From contig NZ_VJWL01000003.1 in assembly GCF_007096385.1 (NCBI RefSeq), positions 186,001-250,000 of the forward strand: a stretch of 64,000 nucleotides of DNA, given 5' to 3'. The notes beneath the pieces were generated by a model. The model saw nothing but the letters and a program-made list of their open reading frames with translations, made no database searches and had not been told where the DNA came from. The position numbers and the translations under genes were made by a program. Within the stretch, counting starts at the first letter, position 1. Each line of letters opens with the position of its first letter. This document shows, piece by piece, positions 54,830 to 61,927 of the stretch. Source of the stretch: Aliidiomarina halalkaliphila (GTDB lineage: Bacteria; Pseudomonadota; Gammaproteobacteria; Enterobacterales; Alteromonadaceae).

Positions 54830-55459
54830 ATGTCGAATGTGAGCGGAAACCTTTTTGTGATTGCAGCGCCCAGCGGCGCCGGTAAATCCAGCCTGATCAA
54901 AGCATTATTAGAGCGCCACCAAGATGGCTCCATGGAAGTGTCGGTGAGTACCACCACGCGGCGTCCGCGTCCAGGTGAAGTGGATGGCGTGCATTATCAT
55001 TTCGTATCGGAAGAGACCTTTCTCAAACAGGTCGATCAAGGTGAGTTCTATGAGTGGGCGAAGGTATTCGATCATTACTATGGAACCTCGCGCACGGTCA
55101 TTGAGAAAACCTTAGCCAATGGTACCGATGTATTTCTCGATATCGATTGGCAGGGTACTCGACAAGTGAAAGCAGCCTATCCGGGCGTGCACACAATTTT
55201 TATTTTGCCCCCTTCAAACGACGAACTAGAACGCCGATTACGCACTCGTGGCCAGGATAGTGATGAAGTAATTGCCAAACGCATGGCAAAAGCGCAGCAC
55301 GAAATGTCGCACTATGCGGAGTTCAGTTACCTGATTGTGAACGAAAATTTTGATGCGTCGGTAAATAACCTAGAGCACATTGTGATGTGTCAGCGTATGC
55401 GCCGTTCGAAGCAGCAGATTCGATATCGGGAAGTGTTGCAAAATTTACTCCACGAATAG
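54830..55459 (+). CDS. gmk: Guanylate kinase
   Basis: A 209-residue P-loop kinase that turns GMP into GDP with ATP. It has the Walker [11 protein letters not shown] (about 12-21), the GMP-binding [19 protein letters not shown] region, and the lid [10 protein letters not shown]. Length equals E. coli Gmk (207). The ATG at 54830 is the family start; the frame upstream contains no known part. Placed ahead of rpoZ and spoT as in many gammaproteobacteria; the order links guanine nucleotide supply with ppGpp turnover. Confidence 0.97.
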   Translation: MSNVSGNLFVIAAPSGAGKSSLIKALLERHQDGSMEVSVSTTTRRPRPGEVDGVHYHFVSEETFLKQVDQGEFYEWAKVFDHYYGTSRTVIEKTLANGTDVFLDIDWQGTRQVKAAYPGVHTIFILPPSNDELERRLRTRGQDSDEVIAKRMAKAQHEMSHYAEFSYLIVNENFDASVNNLEHIVMCQRMRRSKQQIRYREVLQNLLHE

Positions 55460-55573
55460 CGCTTGGCGTTATAGGGTGATTTACAGTACAATAATTGCCC
55501 TTTTCAGCCGTAGGGCTCGAAATTGGCGTGAAATGAGTATTTTTATTTAGGTTTAACTTAAGGCGGAACATAA

Positions 55574-55855
55574 ATGGCACGGGTAACAGTTGAAGATGCA
55601 GTAGATCGTATTGGTAACCGGTTTGATTTGGTACTGGTGGCTGCTCGGCGTGCGCGTCAAATTGCTAATGGCGGAAAAGAGCCTCTAGTTGAAACCCATA
55701 ACGAAAAACCAACCGTGATTGCATTACGTGAAATCGAAGCAGGTTTGATCGACGCAGAGCGTTTAGATCAAGACGATCAAGAAGAACGTTTTGCCCAAGA
55801 TGAAGCGGAAGTTGCAGCAATGACCGCCCTAAAATCGAGTCATCACGAAGAATAA
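55574..55855 (+). CDS. rpoZ: RNA polymerase omega subunit
   Basis: A 93-residue subunit that helps assemble RNA polymerase and forms part of a ppGpp-binding site. N-terminal [20 protein letters not shown] and [11 protein letters not shown] match the conserved omega core. AAGGCGG lies 9 bases before the ATG. The tail is acidic ([16 protein letters not shown]). A stem-loop follows, and spoT appears to have its own promoter region. Confidence 0.98.
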   Translation: MARVTVEDAVDRIGNRFDLVLVAARRARQIANGGKEPLVETHNEKPTVIALREIEAGLIDAERLDQDDQEERFAQDEAEVAAMTALKSSHHEE

Positions 55856-55865
55856 CATATCTAAA

Positions 55866-55891
55866 CCAGTAGGTGTTTTCACACCTACTGG
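55866..55891 (+). terminator. Stem-loop after rpoZ (possible terminator)
   Basis: CCAGTAGGTGT and ACACCTACTGG pair perfectly around TTTC, 11 bases after the rpoZ stop. No good T-run follows, so it may work with a factor or as an mRNA 3' end. Confidence 0.5.
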
Positions 55892-55948
55892 TGCTTGCCC
55901 GTTGGCAAATCCTTCATTTCCCCTTATGCTCTCTGATATTCCTGTGCA

Positions 55949-55968
55949 ATCAAAACACATGTTTTGAT
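55949..55968. promoter_or_regulatory. ATCAAAAC-N4-GTTTTGAT inverted repeat ahead of spoT
   Basis: Perfect eight-base arms with a four-base spacer, about 43 bases before the spoT start. It is placed where a regulator of spoT would bind. No regulator gene is nearby. Confidence 0.45.
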
Positions 55969-56010
55969 GTACTCTAGTTGTATTGAATCATGTGATGAGT
56001 AAGGTTGTCT

Positions 56011-58176
56011 GTGACGCCACAACACGGCTTGAAAACCGCGAAAAGAAGTGAGAGCGCTGTAGTGTATTTGTTTGAAGGGTTGCGCAATTTAACTGAGGCA
56101 TACTTGCCAAAACCGCAGGTGGAACGCATAGAAGCTGCATTCCACGTGGCGTTTCAGGCGCATATCGAACAAAAACGGCAAAGCGGTGAACCTTATATTA
56201 CCCACCCAGTCGCGGTGGCCTGCATGCTTGCGGAAATGCGCCTAGACCATGAAACACTCATGGCCGCGCTGCTGCATGATGTGATTGAAGATACCTCCGT
56301 GACCCAAGAAGATCTCGCCGAACAGTTCGGTGCCACAGTAGCCGAGCTGGTTGAAGGGGTATCGAAACTCGACAAACTCCAATTTAATAGCAAAGAAGAA
56401 GCCCAAATCGAAAACTATCGTAAAATGATCATGGCGATGGTGCAGGATATTCGGGTGATTCTGATTAAGTTGGCGGATCGTACCCACAACATGCGGACTA
56501 TTGGTCATTTGCGCCCGGACAAGCGTCGTCGCATTGCCCGGGAAACCCTCGAAATTTATGCGCCCCTTGCTCATCGGTTAGGTATCCATAACGTTAAAAA
56601 TGAACTCGAAACCCTTGGTTTCTGGGCCATGCATCCGTGGCGGGCGCGTTTGCTGGAAAGTCAGGTACGTAAAGCTAGAGGCAATCGCAAGGCGCTGCTC
56701 GAGCGCACCCACAACGAATTAATTTCCCGCCTTGAAGAGCAAAACATTAAGGCGCGCGTGTATGGGCGTGAAAAGCACTTGTACAGCATTTACAAGAAAA
56801 TGCTGAACAAAGAACTGAAGTTCGATCAGGTGATGGACATTTATGCGTTTCGTGTGGTGGTGGACAGTGTTGACACCTGTTATCGCGTACTTGGCGCCGT
56901 GCATAATTTGTATAAGCCGATCGAAACCCGCTTCAAAGATTACATCGCCATTCCTAAATCCAACGGCTATCAGTCATTGCATACGTCGCTAAAAGGCCCT
57001 CATGGTATTCCGGTGGAAATTCAGATTCGCACGGAAGAAATGGATTTGATGGCAGATCGTGGGGTTGCTGCCCATTGGCTGTACAAAGATATCGAAGATA
57101 GCGGTACCACGGCTCAGGTGCGCGCCCAGAAATGGATGCAAAGTCTGATCGAACTGCAGCAGAGCGCGGGTAATTCCTTTGAGTTTATTGAAAATGTAAA
57201 ATCGGATTTATTCCCCGACGAAATCTACGTATTTACGCCAGATGGGCGCATTATTGAATTACCGCAGGGCGCAACTCCGGTGGACTTCGCCTTTGCCGTG
57301 CATACGGATATTGGCAACACGTGCATTGGTGCACGGGTCAATCATAAGGCTTATTCCTTAAGCAAAGCATTAGAAACCGGACAAACGGTAGAAATTCGTA
57401 CGGCGCCTGGTTCACGCCCCAATATTGCCTGGCTTAACTTTGTGGTGACTGCGAAGGCCCGTTTGAAAATCCGTCAATATCTGAAAAACGCGGAATCCGA
57501 CGAAGCATTACAGCTCGGCGAGCGATTGCTGCGTGCTGCTTTGGGTGCCCATAGCATGGACGACATTCCTAATACGGATTTTGAACGAGTGGCTACTGAG
57601 CTCAAGCGCGAGAGTAAAGAATCGTTATTGCGCGAAATAGGCTTAGGTAATTTGATGAGCTTGGCAGTTGCCCGTCGTTTAATGGGTGATGATAAGCGCT
57701 TGAAAGCTGCTGCCGGCGATGACGAGCACGGCCGCAGTCTAGCTATTAAGGGCGCCGATGGCCTGCTCTTGACCTTCGCTAAGTGCTGCCGCCCTATCCC
57801 TGGCGACGATATTATTGCCCATGTGAGCCCAGGCCGGGGTTTGGTGATTCATCGCCGCGAATGTAAAAATGTGCGCGGTCATGAAGATGAGCCAGGACGC
57901 TATTTCCCGGTGCAATGGGATAACAAACCGGATTCTCAGTTCACCTCGGAAATTCGCGTGGAAATGGTAAACCATCAAGGGGCGCTGGCGCGGCTTACCT
58001 CTGCCATTGCCCAAACCGGATGTAATATTCAGGGCTTGAAAACAGAAGAAATTGACGCAACGATCTATTATATTGATGTGGAATTAACCATTAGTAATCG
58101 TAAACATTTAGCGGATGTCATGCGTCATATCCGCAAAATGCCCAATGTGCAACGGGTCTCTCGTTTAAGGAAATAG
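56011..58176 (+). CDS. spoT: Bifunctional (p)ppGpp synthase/hydrolase SpoT
   Basis: A 721-residue alarmone enzyme. The N-terminal HD hydrolase (about 40-190) keeps the HD motif in AALLHDVIEDT and the histidine in RTHNMRTIGH. The synthase domain (about 230-340) has EDRYKK-like GREKHLYSIYKKM and ETRFKDYIAIPKSNGYQSLH, whose Arg-x-Lys-Asp motif is typical of bifunctional enzymes rather than RelA. A TGS domain (about 390-450, YVFTPDGRIIELP) and an ACT domain (about 645-720) follow. A GTG start at 56011 is chosen because AAGG lies six bases upstream; a TTG two codons earlier is too close to it. Four bases separate it from ridA. Confidence 0.95.
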   Translation: MTPQHGLKTAKRSESAVVYLFEGLRNLTEAYLPKPQVERIEAAFHVAFQAHIEQKRQSGEPYITHPVAVACMLAEMRLDHETLMAALLHDVIEDTSVTQEDLAEQFGATVAELVEGVSKLDKLQFNSKEEAQIENYRKMIMAMVQDIRVILIKLADRTHNMRTIGHLRPDKRRRIARETLEIYAPLAHRLGIHNVKNELETLGFWAMHPWRARLLESQVRKARGNRKALLERTHNELISRLEEQNIKARVYGREKHLYSIYKKMLNKELKFDQVMDIYAFRVVVDSVDTCYRVLGAVHNLYKPIETRFKDYIAIPKSNGYQSLHTSLKGPHGIPVEIQIRTEEMDLMADRGVAAHWLYKDIEDSGTTAQVRAQKWMQSLIELQQSAGNSFEFIENVKSDLFPDEIYVFTPDGRIIELPQGATPVDFAFAVHTDIGNTCIGARVNHKAYSLSKALETGQTVEIRTAPGSRPNIAWLNFVVTAKARLKIRQYLKNAESDEALQLGERLLRAALGAHSMDDIPNTDFERVATELKRESKESLLREIGLGNLMSLAVARRLMGDDKRLKAAAGDDEHGRSLAIKGADGLLLTFAKCCRPIPGDDIIAHVSPGRGLVIHRRECKNVRGHEDEPGRYFPVQWDNKPDSQFTSEIRVEMVNHQGALARLTSAIAQTGCNIQGLKTEEIDATIYYIDVELTISNRKHLADVMRHIRKMPNVQRVSRLRK

Positions 58177-58179
58177 CCC

Positions 58180-58572
58180 ATGTCTAAAGTGATTGTTGCC
58201 ACGGAGCATGCGCCCGCGGCAATCGGAACCTATTCGCAAGCAGTAAAAATCGGTACTACGGTATATTTATCGGGGCAGATCCCTTTGGTACCAGAAACCA
58301 TGACCTTGGTCTCCGATGATTTTCGTGAGCAAGCAGTGCAGGTCTTTAAGAACCTTGCGGCAGTATGTGAAGCTGCGGGTGGTGAATTGCAAAATATGGT
58401 CAAGGTTCAAATTTACCTACCTGACCTCGGTAATTTCGCCATCGTGAATGAAGTGATGGCTGAGTTCTTTAGTACCCCATATCCAGCTCGCGCGGCTATC
58501 GGCGTTCGTGCTTTACCCAAAGATGCACAGATCGAAATCGACGGCATCATGGAACTCCCCTCCACTAACTAG
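58180..58572 (+). CDS. ridA: RidA family reactive enamine/imine deaminase
   Basis: A 130-residue trimeric protein that destroys reactive 2-aminoacrylate-type enamines made by pyridoxal enzymes. Signature segments are APAAIGTYSQAVKIGTTVYLSGQIPL, PYPARAAIGVRALPKDAQIEID, with the essential Arg in ARAAIG. AAGGAAA precedes the ATG. Three bases after spoT, so they share a transcript, a common arrangement. Confidence 0.97.
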   Translation: MSKVIVATEHAPAAIGTYSQAVKIGTTVYLSGQIPLVPETMTLVSDDFREQAVQVFKNLAAVCEAAGGELQNMVKVQIYLPDLGNFAIVNEVMAEFFSTPYPARAAIGVRALPKDAQIEIDGIMELPSTN

Positions 58573-58575
58573 CTC

Positions 58576-58767
58576 CGTTGGCCTGGGGTTGTCCTTGAGC
58601 ACGGAGCGAGAATCGCACCGTGCGGGACGCCGTGAACCCATCCGTGGGGGCTTGGCTGCCGCATCCCTGCGGCAGACACCCGCCCGGCACCGATATCTCA
58701 CTCCGCACTCCGTATCTTCAGCCGCGCGTTGGTCTGGGGTTGTTCCCGAGCGCGGAGCGAGAATCGC
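58576..58767 (+). repeat. Structured intergenic repeat: two 41-base copies flanking a hairpin-rich spacer
   Basis: Copy 1 (58576-58616) and copy 2 (58727-58767) match at 36 of 41 positions and share the exact GGAGCGAGAATCGC ending, whose GCGA-GAA-TCGC forms a small hairpin. In copy 1 it extends to CACGG/CCGTG at 58600-58622. Between the copies, CTGCCGCA and TGCGGCAG (58656-58675) make a perfect eight-base stem. The whole is GC-rich. I recall similar dispersed intergenic elements in marine gammaproteobacteria, but cannot check. Confidence 0.65.
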
Positions 58768-58811
58768 CTCCACGAGGCTGTCCTAGCCCCGTGCTTGATG
58801 TGAACTTGGTG

Positions 58812-58828
58812 CCAACGCGGTGCGTTGG
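58812..58828 (-). terminator. Stem-loop at the 3' end of nhaC
   Basis: CCAACGC and GCGTTGG pair around GGT, touching the nhaC stop codon. No T-run follows on the minus strand, so it may be a weak terminator. Confidence 0.4.
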
Positions 58829-60169
58829 CTAAAGGGTGGCGGTTTCGGCTTGGGTTTCTTGGGCTTTGATGGGGCCGAACAGGAAGATTGCGACCACAGC
58901 GACAATACCAAGAATGAAGCAATAGAAGGTATTCAAACTCACTGCAAGTGGCGAAATTCCGAAGGTTGCGCCCATTAACAGCGCTTGGGCGCCGTAGGGT
59001 AGAACCCCTTGCACGACACAAGCAAATATATCTAGATAACTTGCACTTTGACGTGGCGCGACGTTTCCTTCTTTGGCGAGGCGTTTGCTGACTTCCCCTG
59101 AAATCAAAATAGTGACGGTATTGTTGGCCACGGCGAGGTTGGTGAGTGCTGTTAAACCTGCGATTCCAAAGGCTGCCGACCGATCCTTGCGACGGCTTAA
59201 AGATCCGGTTGCCCGTTCTACGGTTTTCGCCAAAAACGCCAAGCCACCTTGTTGTCGAATTAGAGCGGATAATCCGCCGATGAGCAGCGACAGCAAGAAA
59301 ATTTCCTGCATGCTAGTAAAGCCAATATAGATATCTTGGGTGAAGGAAACGAGTGCGTAATCTACTGCAACCATGCCGAAGAGCGCGGCCAAGATAATAC
59401 CTAAAGTAAGCACCACGAATACGTTCAGGCCTGTGACTGCCAGTGCGATAATAAAGAAGTAGGGTAGCGCTAACCAGTAGTTAGCTTCTGGGGCATCGAT
59501 GGGCGCGCTTCCGGTGTCGAATAATGACAGCAGGATGATGGTTCCGATGGCTGCGGGCACGGCGATGCGTAAATTGGTGCGAAATTTATCCTTCATGGCG
59601 CAGCCTTGGGTGCGGGTCGAGGCAATGGTGGTGTCGGAGATAAAGGAGAGGTTATCTCCAAACATGGCGCCACTGACGAGTACACCGGCCATTAATGCAG
59701 GGTTAATTCCCGCGACCTGAGATAACCCAAGAGCGACTGGGGCCAGCGCGGCCAGTGTACCCATGGAGGTGCCCATGGCGGTCGACACAACAGCGGCTAT
59801 CAAGAAGATACCGGGTAAAATAAACGACGGTGGAATAACCGCTAATCCCAAAGACACCATGGCATCAACCCCACCGGTAGCAGCGGCGACTGTGGAGAAG
59901 GCCCCTGCCATTAAGTAGATCAAACACATGGTGATAATGTTGTTGTGTCCAACCCCTTCTACGAAGGTTTGGATGCGGCGATTGAGCTCTTCTTTGCTTA
60001 AAATAACGGCCAGAATGATCGCGGGTAAGATCGCGACTGGGCTGGCCAGTTGATAAAACGCCATTTCTACACCTTGGCTATGTAGAACAATGCCGGTGCC
60101 GAGAAATAACGCGAGAAATAAAGCGAGCGGTAGGAGTGCTAGCGCACTCGGTTGCGGTGTGGATGACAT
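58829..60169 (-). CDS. Na+/H+ antiporter of the NhaC family
   Basis: A 446-residue membrane protein with about eleven helices, expected to exchange sodium for protons. The family core motif is TAMGTSMGTLAALAPVALGLSQVAG and SGAMFGDNLSFISDTTIASTRTQGC, with the conserved Gly-Asp-x-x-Ser-x-x-Ser-Asp-Thr, and near the end LTNLAVANNTVTILISG. The ATG at 60169 is used; a TTG four codons upstream would give a few more residues. GAGAAG is a weak ribosome-binding site. Supports life in saline or alkaline water. Confidence 0.92.
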   Translation of the reverse strand: MSSTPQPSALALLPLALFLALFLGTGIVLHSQGVEMAFYQLASPVAILPAIILAVILSKEELNRRIQTFVEGVGHNNIITMCLIYLMAGAFSTVAAATGGVDAMVSLGLAVIPPSFILPGIFLIAAVVSTAMGTSMGTLAALAPVALGLSQVAGINPALMAGVLVSGAMFGDNLSFISDTTIASTRTQGCAMKDKFRTNLRIAVPAAIGTIILLSLFDTGSAPIDAPEANYWLALPYFFIIALAVTGLNVFVVLTLGIILAALFGMVAVDYALVSFTQDIYIGFTSMQEIFLLSLLIGGLSALIRQQGGLAFLAKTVERATGSLSRRKDRSAAFGIAGLTALTNLAVANNTVTILISGEVSKRLAKEGNVAPRQSASYLDIFACVVQGVLPYGAQALLMGATFGISPLAVSLNTFYCFILGIVAVVAIFLFGPIKAQETQAETATL

Positions 60170-60382
60170 ACAGCTTCTCAATTTTGGTTTTTAGACGTCT
60201 AGAAGCATAAACATCTCAAGCTAGGATGACAACCCCTTTCGAGATAAGCGGAGTTTTTGGTGCGATCGATGAAATAAGCATAGGCTCTCCCGCTTCGCTT
60301 GCAAAGGATGTACACTCAATTAATGTGATCGTTCCTTGAAAATGAGGAGCGCAAGCAATTCTTAGATTCACGAGGTATACGG

Positions 60383-61912
60383 ATGAGCCCAGAAGACCTG
60401 CATTTACAGCTTCGCAATTTACGCAACGAAGATTACCCGCAGTTAAAAGCATTGATGGACCGGGTGTACGATGATATTGGCGGGGCATGGGAAGAGCACA
60501 CCATTCGCAAATTGATTCGTGAATTCCCCGATGGTCAGATCTGCCTTGAAGACAACGGCGTCATCGTAGGGGTTGCCCTTACGGTGCAAGTTACTTACGA
60601 CAAGTTTTCCAACCCCCACCAGTACGATGATTTGCTGGGAAAGCGCGATACCATTTTGAATGAAGATGATGGCGATGCGCTGTACGGTCTTGATGTTTTG
60701 ATTCATCCAGATTACCGCGGCTACCGATTGGGTCGGCGCTTGTACGATGCCCGTAAAGAGCTGTGTATTCAGGAAAACTTAAAAGCTATTCTGGCCGGCG
60801 GTCGTATTGTGAATTTCCATAAATACGCAGACGACATGACGGCCAGTCAGTATTTAGAAAAAGTGCGTCGGCGCGAGATTTACGACCCAATTTTGAGCTT
60901 TCAGTTGGCAAACGATTTTGTGGTAAAGCGCTTACTATATAAGTATATGCCCGAAGATAAAAAATCGAAGGGCTATGCCACCTTGCTCGAGTGGAGCAAC
61001 TTCTTGTATGAGCCTGCGGATACGGTGATTTCGTCTCGGTCGCGCAACGTGCGAGTGGGTGCGGTGCAATGGCAAATGCGTTCAGTGAAATCGGTAGAAG
61101 AGCTGCTGCAGCAAGTTGAGTATTTCGTGGATGCGATTTCGAGTTACAAAAGCGATTTCGCGTTGTTCCCCGAATTCTTTAATGCCCCGCTGATGGGGCT
61201 TTCCGATAAAAGCCAACAGATGTCGGCGATTCGTTTTTTGGCCACCTTTACTGAGCGCTTCCGTAAGGAAATGTCACAAATGGCGGTGAGCTATAACGTG
61301 AATATCATTACCGGTTCCATGCCACTGCAGGAAGGTGATTCTCTGTATAACGTCACTTATTTGTGTCGCCGTGATGGGTCTGTGGAAGAGCAAAAGAAAA
61401 TTCATATCACGCCCCATGAAAAACGTGATTGGGTTATTGAAGGTGGCGATAAGGTGCAGGTATTCCAAACTGATGCAGGTCGTGTGGGCATTCTGATTTG
61501 TTACGACGTGGAATTTCCGGAGCTGGGCCGCTTGATGGCCGATGAAGGTTTGGAAATTCTATTCGTGCCGTTCTGGACCGATACCCGTAACGCCTATTTA
61601 CGTGTACGCCATTGTGCACAGGCGCGCGCGGTGGAAAATGAATGCTACGTGGTCATTTGCGGCAGTGTCGGCAACTTACCTGAAGTGGAGAGCTTGGATG
61701 TGCAGTATGCCCAATCCTCGGTATTTTCTCCGTCGGATTTTGCTTTCCCCCATGATGCAGTGATGTCGGAAACCACACCGAATACTGAAATGCTTATGTT
61801 CTCGGATTTAAACCTTGATGAATTGCGCTATTTGCATAACGAAGGATCCGTGACCAACTTAAAAGACCGCAGAACGGATATGTATGATGTGGTTCGCAAG
61901 TGGCGTACCTAG
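60383..61912 (+). CDS. GNAT acetyltransferase / carbon-nitrogen hydrolase (nitrilase superfamily) fusion
   Basis: A 509-residue two-domain protein. The N-terminal half (about 8-175) is a GNAT fold with the acetyl-CoA loop DYRGYRLGRRLY. The C-terminal half (about 222-500) is a nitrilase-type amidase with catalytic Glu264 (LFPEFF), Lys339 (EQKKIHIT) and Cys373 (LICYDVEFPE). Such fusions are known in many bacteria, but the substrate has not been identified. GAGGT precedes the ATG. It lies 15 bases before recG in the same direction and is divergent from nhaC. Confidence 0.92.
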   Translation: MSPEDLHLQLRNLRNEDYPQLKALMDRVYDDIGGAWEEHTIRKLIREFPDGQICLEDNGVIVGVALTVQVTYDKFSNPHQYDDLLGKRDTILNEDDGDALYGLDVLIHPDYRGYRLGRRLYDARKELCIQENLKAILAGGRIVNFHKYADDMTASQYLEKVRRREIYDPILSFQLANDFVVKRLLYKYMPEDKKSKGYATLLEWSNFLYEPADTVISSRSRNVRVGAVQWQMRSVKSVEELLQQVEYFVDAISSYKSDFALFPEFFNAPLMGLSDKSQQMSAIRFLATFTERFRKEMSQMAVSYNVNIITGSMPLQEGDSLYNVTYLCRRDGSVEEQKKIHITPHEKRDWVIEGGDKVQVFQTDAGRVGILICYDVEFPELGRLMADEGLEILFVPFWTDTRNAYLRVRHCAQARAVENECYVVICGSVGNLPEVESLDVQYAQSSVFSPSDFAFPHDAVMSETTPNTEMLMFSDLNLDELRYLHNEGSVTNLKDRRTDMYDVVRKWRT

Positions 61913-61927
61913 GAAGCTAATTACTGC

